From the NCBI RefSeq assembly GCF_040932035.1, contig NZ_JBFRBB010000002.1, forward strand, positions 248,001 through 312,000: a stretch of 64,000 nt of DNA, given 5' to 3'. Source of the DNA: Hoeflea_A sp040932035 (GTDB taxonomy: Bacteria; Pseudomonadota; Alphaproteobacteria; Rhizobiales; Rhizobiaceae). Each line of letters opens with the position of its first letter. The stretch's first letter is position 1. Shown piece after piece: positions 26,207 to 34,621 of the stretch. The position numbers and the translations under genes are program-made. The notes beneath the pieces are model-generated. The model was given only the letters and a program-made list of their open reading frames with translations. It was not told the origin of the DNA and did no database searches.

Positions 26207-26659
26207 ATGCCAGGACTTTATTTGCAGGAGTTTTCACCGGGACAGGTTTTTCAGCACGAGCTTCGAAGAACCATTACCGAGAATGACAACATGCTGTTTT
26301 CCAACATGACGCTCAACCCGCAGCCCCTGCACATAGATTTCGACTTTTCGTCTAAAACCGAATGGGGAAAACCTCTTGTCAACTCTTTGTTTACATTGGG
26401 TTTATTGATTGGAATATCCGTCAACGACACAACAATGGGCACAACGATCGGCAACCTGGGAATGACAGATGTCCTGTTTCCGCATCCCATGTTCCACGGC
26501 GACACGCTGCGGGTGGAGACAGAGGTCATCTCGGTTCGTGAATCGAAATCCAAACCCGATCGCGGCATCGTTGAGTTCGAACATCGCGGTTACAATCAGC
26601 ACGACGCCCTTGTTGCAAGCTGCCGCCGCCAGGCAATGATGCGAAAGAAGGTGGATTAA
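26207..26659 (+). CDS. MaoC family (R)-hydratase-like protein
   Basis: 150 residues from ATG 26207 (MPGLYLQEFSPGQVFQHE), with GGAGGG upstream; the open frame from 25709 overlaps the opposite DUF2336 gene and is rejected. Hot-dog fold of MaoC hydratases: TITENDNMLFSNMTLNPQPLHID, VNSLFTLGLLIGIS and FPHPMFHGDTLRVETEV (each read in the frame). The Asp/His pair expected for hydratase chemistry falls in the ENDN...LHID stretch. The stop is 2 bp before the lyase gene, so the two form an operon and probably act on the same CoA ester, for example hydration and cleavage of a malyl- or mesaconyl-type CoA. Confidence 0.85.
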   Translation: MPGLYLQEFSPGQVFQHELRRTITENDNMLFSNMTLNPQPLHIDFDFSSKTEWGKPLVNSLFTLGLLIGISVNDTTMGTTIGNLGMTDVLFPHPMFHGDTLRVETEVISVRESKSKPDRGIVEFEHRGYNQHDALVASCRRQAMMRKKVD

Positions 26660-26661
26660 AG

Positions 26662-27552
26662 GTGCGTTCTTATCTCTTTGTACCAGGTGATTCGGAGCGA
26701 AAGCTGGAAAAATCGCTTTCCAGCGGTGCCGACTGTCTGCTGATCGATTTGGAAGATTCGGTATCCCTGTCACAAAAACCCGCAGCGCGACAACTGACGC
26801 GCGACTTCATTGAAGCAGAGCGTAAGAAACAATCTGCTGATACGCCCAAGCTGGTCGTCCGTGTCAATCCGCTGGGAAGCGATATGACCGATGACGATCT
26901 GGCAGCGATTGTCGGCGCACGGCCGGACGGCGTTCTTCTGCCGAAATCGGAAAGTGGAGCACATGTCCAGCAGCTCTCCGCAATGATTGCCGTCCACGAA
27001 GCGGAGGCAGGTATTGCCGAAGGTGAGACGGAAATTCATGCTCTCGTTACCGAAACGGCGAAGGGAGCGCTGAACGCCGGCACTTATGAAGGCGCGTCAA
27101 ACCGGCTCAAAAGCCTATCGTGGGGCGGAGAGGATCTTTCTGCCGATATCGGTGTAGAATCCAACCGCACGGACGACGGCCGTTATACGGACCTGTTTCG
27201 ATATGCCAGAACGCTCACACTGCTGGGTGCCGCCACGGCCGGAGTTGAAGCCGTCGATACTGTCTATGTGGATTTTCGCAATGCCGACGGGCTGGAACAG
27301 GAATGCCGTGAAGCGGTTCGAGACGGGTTTTCCGGCAAGATGGCCATTCACCCGTCGCAGGTCGACATCATCAATCGTGTCTTCACACCGTCCGACGCGG
27401 CAATCGGCAAGGCAAAGCGCATTGTCAAACTGTTTGATGAAGCCGGCGATGATGTCGGTGTGCTCAGCCTGGACGGCCAGATGATTGACAGACCGCACCT
27501 AAGGCAGGCGTTGAAGATATTGGAACGGGCAAAGTCAGCCGGGCTTGGTTGA
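26662..27552 (+). CDS. CitE-like CoA ester lyase (HpcH/HpaI family)
   Basis: 296 residues from GTG 26662, two bases after the MaoC stop. TIM-barrel lyase of the CitE/malyl-CoA family: RSYLFVPGDSERKLEKSL, LLIDLEDSVS (metal and substrate region), a second acidic motif in SLSWGGEDLSADIG, and MAIHPSQVDIINRVFTPS near the C-terminus. Family members cleave or hydrolyse (S)-malyl-CoA, beta-methylmalyl-CoA or citramalyl-CoA using Mg2+. The substrate is not decided from sequence. Pairing with a small MaoC protein is a common alphaproteobacterial arrangement. Confidence 0.87.
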   Translation: MRSYLFVPGDSERKLEKSLSSGADCLLIDLEDSVSLSQKPAARQLTRDFIEAERKKQSADTPKLVVRVNPLGSDMTDDDLAAIVGARPDGVLLPKSESGAHVQQLSAMIAVHEAEAGIAEGETEIHALVTETAKGALNAGTYEGASNRLKSLSWGGEDLSADIGVESNRTDDGRYTDLFRYARTLTLLGAATAGVEAVDTVYVDFRNADGLEQECREAVRDGFSGKMAIHPSQVDIINRVFTPSDAAIGKAKRIVKLFDEAGDDVGVLSLDGQMIDRPHLRQALKILERAKSAGLG

Positions 27553-27554
27553 TT

Positions 27555-28169
27555 TCAGGCTTCGTCTTCCCATGTCGGACGAACCATTTCGAACGTTTCT
27601 GCGCCGTGGCTGTAGTCGCGATACCCCAAACGCGCCAGCGGCGCGGCCTTTGCCATGTCGATCTTACCGTCCGTGACGATGTGCGGATCGATATGGATGC
27701 CGACGACCTGCCCGATGACCAGTATATATCCGGATTCAGTGCCTGAAATTGTCTTCGGCCGAAAGATATCCACGACCTTGCATTCGAGCGCGGCAAACGC
27801 TTCACCGACATGAGGTGCTGAGATCAATCTGCCTGGTTTTGCGGTCAGCCCGGCATAGTCGAACTCGTCGATATGCGGCGGTGCGCTGATGGAACTGGCG
27901 TTCATTTTATCGGCAAGCGTCAAACTGGCAAGGCTTGCGGAAAACTCGCCGGTCGCCTCCACATTGGTAACGCTGTCCTTGCGCCCGTCCGAGGCAAACA
28001 TGATCATCTTCGGATTGTCGCCAATCGCATTGAAAAATGAATAGGGAGCCAGATTGGGCGTACCGTCGGCAGCCAGTGTGCCGATCCAGCCGATCGGCCG
28101 CGGAGATACGAGTGCCTTGAACGGATCGTGCCGCAGACCGTGCTCATTCGAGTGCGCTTCGTAAAACAT
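27555..28169 (-). CDS. Flavin reductase family protein
   Basis: 204 residues from ATG 28169 (MFYEAHSNEHGLRHDP); an in-frame GTG at 28199 would add ten residues. FMN-binding split barrel: FKALVSPRPIGWIGTLA and NLAPYSFFNAIGDNPKMIMFAS bind FMN in the DIM6/NTAB group. No tail domain, unlike the flavin reductase at 512-1447. It is divergent from the glyoxalase-like gene and convergent with the lyase. Possible roles are flavin reduction or an uncharacterised oxidoreductase activity. Confidence 0.85.
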   Translation of the reverse strand: MFYEAHSNEHGLRHDPFKALVSPRPIGWIGTLAADGTPNLAPYSFFNAIGDNPKMIMFASDGRKDSVTNVEATGEFSASLASLTLADKMNASSISAPPHIDEFDYAGLTAKPGRLISAPHVGEAFAALECKVVDIFRPKTISGTESGYILVIGQVVGIHIDPHIVTDGKIDMAKAAPLARLGYRDYSHGAETFEMVRPTWEDEA

Positions 28170-28253
28170 GCAGTGCTTGCTCCCCGTGTGCCCTGCCACT
28201 ACTTATAAATGGTGAGAGCCGACGCATATACCGGCTGGTTGGAGGGAGCAAGC

Positions 28254-28640
28254 ATGTTCAGTCACGGTCAGATCTGGTGGAACGAACTGACGACACGCAA
28301 TGCGGGGCGGGCGATGGAATTTTATGGCAACGCCTTCGATTGGACATTCGATGCCATGCCGACCGAAACCGGGGACACCTATTGGCTATGCAAATCGGGT
28401 GATGATGTCGTCGCTGGAATACTGACGATGCAGGAACCATATTTCGACGACATTCCCGATCACTGGTTCACCTACTTCGCGGTAGACGATATCGATATAC
28501 GCATCGAAGAAGCGCTCGCGGCAGGCGGAACGCTGCGGCGCCCTGCTTTCGAAGTACCCGGAATTGGCCGCATCGCAATCGTTGCCGATCCGAATGGAGC
28601 CGTCTCCGGCTGGATGACCCCGGCATCGCAACGCAAATGA
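28254..28640 (+). CDS. VOC (glyoxalase/bleomycin resistance) superfamily protein
   Basis: 128 residues from ATG 28254 (MFSHGQIWWNELTTRN), with GGAGGGA upstream; the GTG... frame from 28209 is not needed. A single VOC module with two beta-alpha-beta-beta-beta units: WWNELTTRNAGRAMEFYGNAF, then DHWFTYFAVDDIDIRIEEALA and RIAIVADPNGAVSGWM. This resembles the VOC subgroup often found in Streptomyces and rhizobia with no fixed substrate. It may bind a metal; the ligand set is not complete by eye. Confidence 0.85.
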   Translation: MFSHGQIWWNELTTRNAGRAMEFYGNAFDWTFDAMPTETGDTYWLCKSGDDVVAGILTMQEPYFDDIPDHWFTYFAVDDIDIRIEEALAAGGTLRRPAFEVPGIGRIAIVADPNGAVSGWMTPASQRK

Positions 28641-28652
28641 CCAGGGGCCGGA

Positions 28653-29222
28653 TTATTCAACCCAACTCGTAATGGCGTTCACATCCGGACGCGGCCGCTC
28701 GCTCGGAGGCACCGTAGGCGTGCCGACATGGATGAAACCGGCAATGCGTTCGTCCCGGTCAACGCCAAGCACTTCAAGTGCATTGGCGTCGAAACTGAGC
28801 CACTCGGTGAGCCAGTTGGCTGCATAGCCGTAAGCGTTTGCAGCCATGAACAGATTGAGACACACGGCGCCTGCCGACATGACCTGCTCCCATTCGGGGA
28901 TCTTTGGATGTTCGGCAGCGGTGCTGATAACGGCAATGACGACCGGTGCGCGTGTCAGCCGCGTCTCTTCCTGCCTCCGGCGCTCATCCGGCATATCCGG
29001 GTCGTTTTTCAGGGCGATCTCAGCCAATTGAGAACCAATCCGCTGGCGCGCTTCTCCCGAAAATACGATGAAACGCCAGGGCGCCAGCTTGCCGTGATCG
29101 GGAACGCGCGTTGCAAGCGACAGCATCTTTTGAATGGTTTTTCTGTCCGGCCCGGGACCGCTCATGACATTTGCCGGGATCGACCGTCGTGTTTCAAGAT
29201 AGGCTTTCAATGCTTGATTCAT
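28653..29222 (-). CDS. Nitroreductase family protein (YdjA-like)
   Basis: 189 residues from ATG 29222 (MNQALKAYLETRRSIPA), with AAGGG upstream. FMN-dependent nitroreductase fold of the compact YdjA group: TRRSIPANVM, RVPDHGKLAPWRFIVF (FMN contacts), QVMSAGAVCLNLFMAANAYGYAA and GFIHVGTP. It would reduce nitro or quinone compounds with NAD(P)H; natural substrate unknown. It converges with the glyoxalase-like gene with a 12-bp gap. Confidence 0.9.
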   Translation of the reverse strand: MNQALKAYLETRRSIPANVMSGPGPDRKTIQKMLSLATRVPDHGKLAPWRFIVFSGEARQRIGSQLAEIALKNDPDMPDERRRQEETRLTRAPVVIAVISTAAEHPKIPEWEQVMSAGAVCLNLFMAANAYGYAANWLTEWLSFDANALEVLGVDRDERIAGFIHVGTPTVPPSERPRPDVNAITSWVE

Positions 29223-29311
29223 CACTATACCCTTGTCATATGCGGATTCTTGGCCTTGAAAATGCCATTTGCATCGGTTTGAAACGAGTGACAAGCATTA
29301 ATGGAACATCG

Positions 29312-30259
29312 ATGAGACTTTTCGGGCTCAACATATCTATTTCAGCCGCGGCGGCACTGTTCCTGGCCTTGTCTTTCGATGCAACGGCTCAGAACACCAC
29401 ACCGGTTGACAATGCCATACCGCTCGATCTGCCGGGGCTTACCGAATTCGCCCCGACGGGCGAGGTTCCAAATGTCGGCATTACGTCCCAACAGTTGCGC
29501 AATGTGGAACTCGATGCCCGCCTTGTGGAGGGCAGCGCTCCGCTCGAGCACGGTCTCGTGTGGCGTATTTACCATCCGGTTCCGGGCCAGGACGGCAAAC
29601 TGCCCATATTGGCAACTTCCGAGGGTGGTTCGGCGCTTATATCGATGGAGCCTGGTGAGTACTTCGTCCACGTGGCGTTCGGCCTGGCTGGCGTAACACG
29701 AAAACTCACCGTACCGATCGATGGACCGGTCGATACGCAAGACTTCATCTTGAATGCGGGTGGGCTTGTCCTCAATGCCATTTCCGGCAACGACGTACGC
29801 ATCGCGCCCGCAAAGCTGAAATTCTCAATCTATTCGGAAGAGCGTGACGCAAATGAACAGCGTCAGCTGATCATTGCCGACGTCAGGCCAAACCAGATCG
29901 TGCGTCTGAATGACGGAATCTATCACGTCGTTTCGGAATACGGTTCGGTCAATGCGGTGATCCGCTCCGACCTGGCGGTATCTGCGGGCAAATTGACTGA
30001 AGCCACCATTCAGCATAGGGCAGCCCAGATTACGCTGAAACTTGTTGCCGAGGAAGGCGGCGAGGCCATTGCCGACACGGCATGGTCGATCACCAATTCC
30101 GCCGGTGACCTGATCAGTGAGAGCGTGGGCGCCTTCCCTTCCCTTGTACTCGCTGAAGGCGACTACACCGCCATTGCACGGCACAAGGAACAGCTCTTCC
30201 GGCGTGACTTCAAGGTTGCGGCTGGCTTCAACTACGACGTTGAAGTCTTACTTCAGTAG
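29312..30259 (+). CDS. Exported protein with repeated beta-sandwich modules
   Basis: 315 residues from ATG 29312 (MRLFGLNISISAAAALFLA). A signal peptide ends at about ATAQ (residue 26). The mature part appears to hold three similar modules of 70-90 residues, each with a pattern like 'LVWRIYHP...SALISMEPGEYFVHVAFG' and ending in an 'LxxGxYxxxA' turn (LNDGIYHVVSEYG, LAEGDYTAIARH). These look like carboxypeptidase-regulatory or PEGA-type folds used for surface or periplasmic binding. No enzyme motif is visible. It is divergent from the nitroreductase gene. Related exported proteins are common in rhizobia but have no assigned function that I can name. Confidence 0.7.
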   Translation: MRLFGLNISISAAAALFLALSFDATAQNTTPVDNAIPLDLPGLTEFAPTGEVPNVGITSQQLRNVELDARLVEGSAPLEHGLVWRIYHPVPGQDGKLPILATSEGGSALISMEPGEYFVHVAFGLAGVTRKLTVPIDGPVDTQDFILNAGGLVLNAISGNDVRIAPAKLKFSIYSEERDANEQRQLIIADVRPNQIVRLNDGIYHVVSEYGSVNAVIRSDLAVSAGKLTEATIQHRAAQITLKLVAEEGGEAIADTAWSITNSAGDLISESVGAFPSLVLAEGDYTAIARHKEQLFRRDFKVAAGFNYDVEVLLQ

Positions 30260-30730
30260 AGCGCTGGACAATACCCTCTGTCGCGCAAATCAGCCTCACT
30301 CAAACCGACGAATCTGTACCTATGGTTGCTGCGCCAGCTTCCTGACAAAGCACCGCTTTGAACCAAAATTTCCCGTGAATTCGCCGCCAGCGTAATGCCG
30401 CGCGTTTTGAGGTTTGCTACCGCGTGTCACAAAACTTGATTGCCGAATGGCCAGATTGCGGCATCAGAGCGACGCAATCGCCATAGTTTAGGCCGAAACT
30501 TGTTCTTCGTTTGACGTTAAGGCGGCAAACGGTCGCGTCGAATGGAACAGGGCGGTGTTTTGAGACTGGGCTTCAGCCTAGTTGATTCTCACTAAATATA
30601 CAATCTCCGGAGGTCTCGGCAACGGAGAGCTTGTGGACAAGAATAGGGCGTCAAGCCCAGGTCTGCTCGTCTCGAGTATTGCCAATAATATTTATATTAT
30701 AACTTTCCGAAAGTCGAAGGTTAGTAAATT
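30260..30730. other. AT-rich intergenic region before the FGE-like gene
   Basis: 471 bp without a convincing gene. Its right half is clearly more AT-rich than the surrounding DNA (for example 30680-30730), which fits a promoter and possibly foreign origin. A short open frame at 30582-30821 has no family features and overlaps the next gene. Confidence 0.5.
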
Positions 30731-31873
30731 ATGTATAAAGTATTTGATAGTAATGATAAATATTCCAAAAACCTCAACAGAACAACAAACGCGAGGTTGC
30801 TGCAAAAACGTATTAGGTTAGTCCACCCGAATTACCAGCAGCACATCAACAAGACACGCACACCCCAGTTCCGTTGGACAGATGATGCGGATGAAAATAT
30901 TGATATTCCTGACTTCCTTCTCAAGGAGCCGCAAACTGCCAAGGAAAGCAAAAAGAAAACCCGCAAGGTCGGCCTTGGAATAATATTTGCCGGCACATTT
31001 TTATTATCATTCTGCGGTGTGTTTCTGTTTTCGCATTATCTGCCGACGGATGCCACACAGTTCCTGGGGGAGTTTCGCCCTCAACCGACACCGACTACCG
31101 TACTTGCTGACACCGGCTCCGAACAGACAGCATCCGAGAATTTGGAAACGGCTCCGGAACAAACAGCAGCCGTTACTGCATCCAAAGCACCCGGCACAAT
31201 TTCAGCAACGCCCCTGATGCCGACCATGCTGAAAATCAAGCAGGGTCAATATCAAATACCGACAACCCGTCCTGATCAGAAAAACGGTCAACTTCAGCCC
31301 GTTACTTTGGACACTTTCCTGATTGCGACAACCGAGGTCACCAGAGGTCAGTGGAAAGCCTGTGCGGATGGAGGGGCCTGTTCGATCGACGGCTTTCCAA
31401 ATCAGTATTTCGACCAAAACAAGCTCTCGTTACCGATCACATCCGTTACCACCGAACAGATGATGATGTTCATCGACTGGATAAACACCAAGCGCGCGCC
31501 AGGAGAACCTCCGTTTCGGTTGCCGCTTGAAGCGGAATGGGTTGTCGCTGCACGCGGCGGAAGCGACGATCACAGCAACTTTGCCTGGGGCCAGGATTTC
31601 GATGCAGCAAAAATTCGGTCCTCGGACATGCTGATCCCGGTAGACTACCGCGAACCGGTAAACGGACTGTTCGGCATGTCGGACAATGCCGCGGAGCGTG
31701 TTTCAGGATGCTGGATCATGGAACAGGCCGACGGGCGTTGCTATCGCAATCTCGGTATCGTGCGTGGACCCGTTCCAGGCAAAATCAACGGGCAGTCGGC
31801 CAATCTGTCCCATCGCGCCAGCCGCGCTTTGAACATCCGTTACGAAAACATTGGTTTCCGCCTAGCTCAATAA
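30731..31873 (+). CDS. Membrane-anchored formylglycine-generating enzyme (SUMF1/PvdO)-like protein
   Basis: 380 residues. Residues 1-79 are basic and cytoplasmic; 80-102 form one transmembrane helix; 103-165 are a Pro/Thr/Ala-rich linker; 166-380 are an FGE-sulfatase-type domain in the periplasm. Family signs: LIATTEVTRGQWKACAD, FRLPLEAEWVVAARGG, NFAWGQ, NGLFGMSDNAAERVSGCW and the terminal ENIGFRLAQ. The final RGG-S-W region, where FGE enzymes place their two active-site cysteines, reads GIVRGPVPGK without Cys, so enzymatic activity is unlikely. ATG 30731 has no clear Shine-Dalgarno. Codons are more AT-rich than in neighbours. Two LysM/binding-protein genes follow. Confidence 0.8.
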   Translation: MYKVFDSNDKYSKNLNRTTNARLLQKRIRLVHPNYQQHINKTRTPQFRWTDDADENIDIPDFLLKEPQTAKESKKKTRKVGLGIIFAGTFLLSFCGVFLFSHYLPTDATQFLGEFRPQPTPTTVLADTGSEQTASENLETAPEQTAAVTASKAPGTISATPLMPTMLKIKQGQYQIPTTRPDQKNGQLQPVTLDTFLIATTEVTRGQWKACADGGACSIDGFPNQYFDQNKLSLPITSVTTEQMMMFIDWINTKRAPGEPPFRLPLEAEWVVAARGGSDDHSNFAWGQDFDAAKIRSSDMLIPVDYREPVNGLFGMSDNAAERVSGCWIMEQADGRCYRNLGIVRGPVPGKINGQSANLSHRASRALNIRYENIGFRLAQ

Positions 31874-31893
31874 CCCATCACCAGGAGCATTCC

Positions 31894-33012
31894 GTGCATA
31901 TCATTTCCCATCGATTTTTTAGCCTGATAGCGGCGGTGGCCATGGCTATCCCGCTGGCATTAGGCATCAAAATACCGGTTTCCGCAGCAGCCGTGGCCTG
32001 CAATAATTCTGTTCAGGAATACTACGTCAGTTCTGGTGATACGTTGTCAAAAATTGCGGGCATTGCCTTCGGCGATCCGAAGCAGTGGCCGCGCATTTTC
32101 GAATACCCCGGAAACGCAAGGGCAATCGGCAAAAACCCGAATCTCCTGGTGATTGGAACACCGCTGCGAATTCCACCCTGCCCCGGATCTGTTCAGGAAA
32201 TTCCGAAAGAGGCCGCACCGGCTCAGACCGCCAAAAAGTCAAGAAACAAAATTCCGTTTAAAATTTACGTGGTAACAGGGGATGACTGGCCACCCTATGT
32301 CTCCACCGATTGGCCAAACGGCGGCATGGCAACGGTAATCGTTGAAGCGGCTTTTGAAGCAGCCGGCATGAGTGACGACGTCGAAATTCACTATGTGAAC
32401 GACTGGAGTGCCCAACTCGAAACACTCACCAAGACAAACCGCTACCAGCTGACATTCCCGTGGTACTATCCGAAGATGGATTTCTGGCAGACCTGTGACC
32501 GCCTGCCGAAGCCCATGCAAATCCGCTGCGAATATGCCCACTCCAATCCCATTGCCAATGTAACGCTTGCGTTTTTCAAGGAAAATGGCCGGGCCGACCT
32601 TGCAGGCGAAACCATAGAAAGCATGAACAAGAAGCGTCTATGCCGCCCTAAAGGTTATTCCACATTCGAACTGGTCGAAAACGGCATCACCGTGGACAAT
32701 CTTCACATCGAGCTTTCGCCGAAGGATTGCTTTCAGCGCCTTCTTGAAGGGGTTGTCGACTATGTGCTGCTGAACCGGTTCACCGGCCTTGCAGTTGCCG
32801 CGGAGATGGGAATTGGAAGTCGCGTCGAGATGGCGGATATTTCGATTGCCAGCCCGATTCACATACTTGCCTACAAGAACAATCCGCTTGAAACGGTTCA
32901 GATCCTCGACGATTTCAACGTCGGCCTCGAAACAATCATTGATAACGGCACCTACGGCCAGATCATTTCCTACTTCAATGACGAGTTCACCAGGCGGCTT
33001 GCTAAACAATAG
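31894..33012 (+). CDS. Exported LysM plus solute-binding-protein fusion, copy 1
   Basis: 372 residues from GTG 31894 with CAGGAG upstream; it begins 20 bp after the FGE-like gene. Signal peptide to about residue 34. LysM domain at 43-93 (YYVSSGDTLSKIAGIAFG, IPPCPGS at its end) for peptidoglycan binding. Then from about 123 a periplasmic type II solute-binding domain (SBP_bac_3-like): FKIYVVTGDDWPPY, GGMATVIVEAAFEAAG, YQLTFPWYYPK, CRPKGYSTFEL, LLEGVVDYVLLNR. Six cysteines (36, 96, 201, 212, 250, 279) are conserved in the downstream copy and probably form disulfides. No permease or ATPase is nearby, so it may sense or hold a ligand at the cell wall rather than transport it. Confidence 0.85.
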   Translation: MHIISHRFFSLIAAVAMAIPLALGIKIPVSAAAVACNNSVQEYYVSSGDTLSKIAGIAFGDPKQWPRIFEYPGNARAIGKNPNLLVIGTPLRIPPCPGSVQEIPKEAAPAQTAKKSRNKIPFKIYVVTGDDWPPYVSTDWPNGGMATVIVEAAFEAAGMSDDVEIHYVNDWSAQLETLTKTNRYQLTFPWYYPKMDFWQTCDRLPKPMQIRCEYAHSNPIANVTLAFFKENGRADLAGETIESMNKKRLCRPKGYSTFELVENGITVDNLHIELSPKDCFQRLLEGVVDYVLLNRFTGLAVAAEMGIGSRVEMADISIASPIHILAYKNNPLETVQILDDFNVGLETIIDNGTYGQIISYFNDEFTRRLAKQ

Positions 33013-33065
33013 GATGTGTTGACCGCATTCTTGCAATAGAAGCGCTGTCCTTCAACGCCAGACAG

Positions 33066-33136
33066 CCGGCATCATCACCGATCTTTCGTTGATGCCGGTC
33101 TGGTTACCTGACACACGCCGCTCCAGGAGCGGCGTG
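33066..33136. repeat. Two adjacent perfect hairpins between the LysM paralogues
   Basis: CCGGCATCA / TGATGCCGG (33066-33098) has a 9-bp stem. It is followed by an 11-bp stem with a one-base centre, ACGCCGCTCC-A-GGAGCGGCGT within 33114-33136. Neither is followed by a long T-run. They may stabilise or attenuate the transcript between the two tandem genes. The wider gap 33013-33287 holds no other feature. Confidence 0.55.
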
Positions 33137-33287
33137 CAGGTCCAGCGCGTCCATTTACGGGCATCAGGACGACAACAGCGGTCATCTTTGAGCCCTCCAG
33201 TTTAACCGAAGTGGCAGCCCGAAACGGCGCACACATTGAAGTTTCGGATGCCGATTTTATCGCCAACCCCAGAATTAGGAGCCTGCC

Positions 33288-34385
33288 GTGAATTTTAAGT
33301 TTCCCCGACTAACAAGTCTTTCAGCAGCGTTTATCGTCGGTGCACAAATCGCCTGCATTGCCGGAACGCCTGCTTCGGCGAAACCCGCCGCCTGCAGCAG
33401 TTCAGTTCAAGGTTACAACATCGTCTCCGGCGATACATTGTCGAAAATTGCCATGGCGGCCTTTGGCGATTCATTGCAGTGGCCGCGCATCTTCGAATAT
33501 CCCGGCAATGTGGAGGCGATCGGAAAAAATCCGGACCTTTTGCTCATAGGAACGCCAATCAGCATTCCGCCCTGCCCCGGTTCCGTTCAAAGCCTTCCGG
33601 AAACGATGGTCAAAACAAAAGCCGGCCAGCCAACAACACTCTACGTGATCACCGGCGACAACTGGCCGCCCTACACGTCCACGGATTGGCCGAATAACGG
33701 CATGGCGACGGCTATCATTCAGGCCGCCTTCGACGCATCTGACATCGGCGCCAATGTCGAGATCGACATTATCGATGACTGGAACGCACAGGTCAAAAGC
33801 CTGGTCAAGAAGGACCGCTATCAGATGACCTTTCCATGGGCCATGCCGAACATGGATTTCTGGAAGTCCTGCGATCGCCTTCCGGAACCCATGCAAATTC
33901 GCTGCGAGTACAGCAAATCTGAGCCGATTGCCAATACCACACAGGCCTTTTTTGTGGAGGCAGGCCGATCTGACCTGAACGACACGTCCTTGGAAGACGT
34001 CAAGAAGAGGAGGATCTGCAGGCCGAAGGGCTACTCGACATTCGACATGGTTGAAGCAGGATTCTCCATAGAACACCTGGTCGTGGGCAATTCACCGCAG
34101 GACTGTTTTCAGCGCCTCCTGGAGGGTAAAGCCGACTATGTTGCTCTGAATCGCTTTGTCGGCGACGCTGTCGCCCATGAGATGGGAATCAGCGACAATG
34201 TCAAAATGTCCGACTTTTCGGTGACCGGCACACTCCATCTCCTTGCCTACGCGACTAACACCGAATCGAACCGGTATCTCGATGAGTTCAATGTCGGCCT
34301 CGACAGGATTATCGAGAACGGCACCTATGCTCAGATCATTTCTTTCTTTAATGATGAGTTCAGCCGGCGGCTTGCGAACCAATAG
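33288..34385 (+). CDS. Exported LysM plus solute-binding-protein fusion, copy 2
   Basis: 365 residues from GTG 33288, with TTAGGAG upstream. Same plan as copy 1: signal peptide to about residue 33, LysM at 43-93, binding-protein domain from about 117. Residues 36-100 align with copy 1 without gaps and agree at 49 of 65 positions by eye; QWPRIFEYPGN, PMQIRCEY, CRPKGYSTF and DCFQRLLEG are identical. All six cysteines are kept, and the terminal NDEFSRRLANQ matches NDEFTRRLAKQ. This is a tandem duplication. Divergence is spread along the binding domain, so the ligands may differ. Confidence 0.85.
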   Translation: MNFKFPRLTSLSAAFIVGAQIACIAGTPASAKPAACSSSVQGYNIVSGDTLSKIAMAAFGDSLQWPRIFEYPGNVEAIGKNPDLLLIGTPISIPPCPGSVQSLPETMVKTKAGQPTTLYVITGDNWPPYTSTDWPNNGMATAIIQAAFDASDIGANVEIDIIDDWNAQVKSLVKKDRYQMTFPWAMPNMDFWKSCDRLPEPMQIRCEYSKSEPIANTTQAFFVEAGRSDLNDTSLEDVKKRRICRPKGYSTFDMVEAGFSIEHLVVGNSPQDCFQRLLEGKADYVALNRFVGDAVAHEMGISDNVKMSDFSVTGTLHLLAYATNTESNRYLDEFNVGLDRIIENGTYAQIISFFNDEFSRRLANQ

Positions 34386-34621
34386 GACACTTTGGAGATG
34401 GTCGTCGGGACGGGCGGTATACCATTTGCCGGTGTCGCCTGGCCCGTTTCCGACCGGCCGACAATCTGATCCGCGGGAACACTCGGTCTCTCCGGGTGTC
34501 TCCCGGGTTAAACTTCGGCAGACAAGCACGGCACAAGGGCTGTAATTCTGACTGGACTTCCAAGTTGTCCCCAGTCTCAAATACGATTTTGTGATATCAC
34601 TGCGGCAGATGAACCAAATAT

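Noticed and set aside
30582..30821. 79-codon frame before the FGE-like gene
   Set aside because: No ribosome site, no family features, and it overlaps the start of the FGE-like gene.
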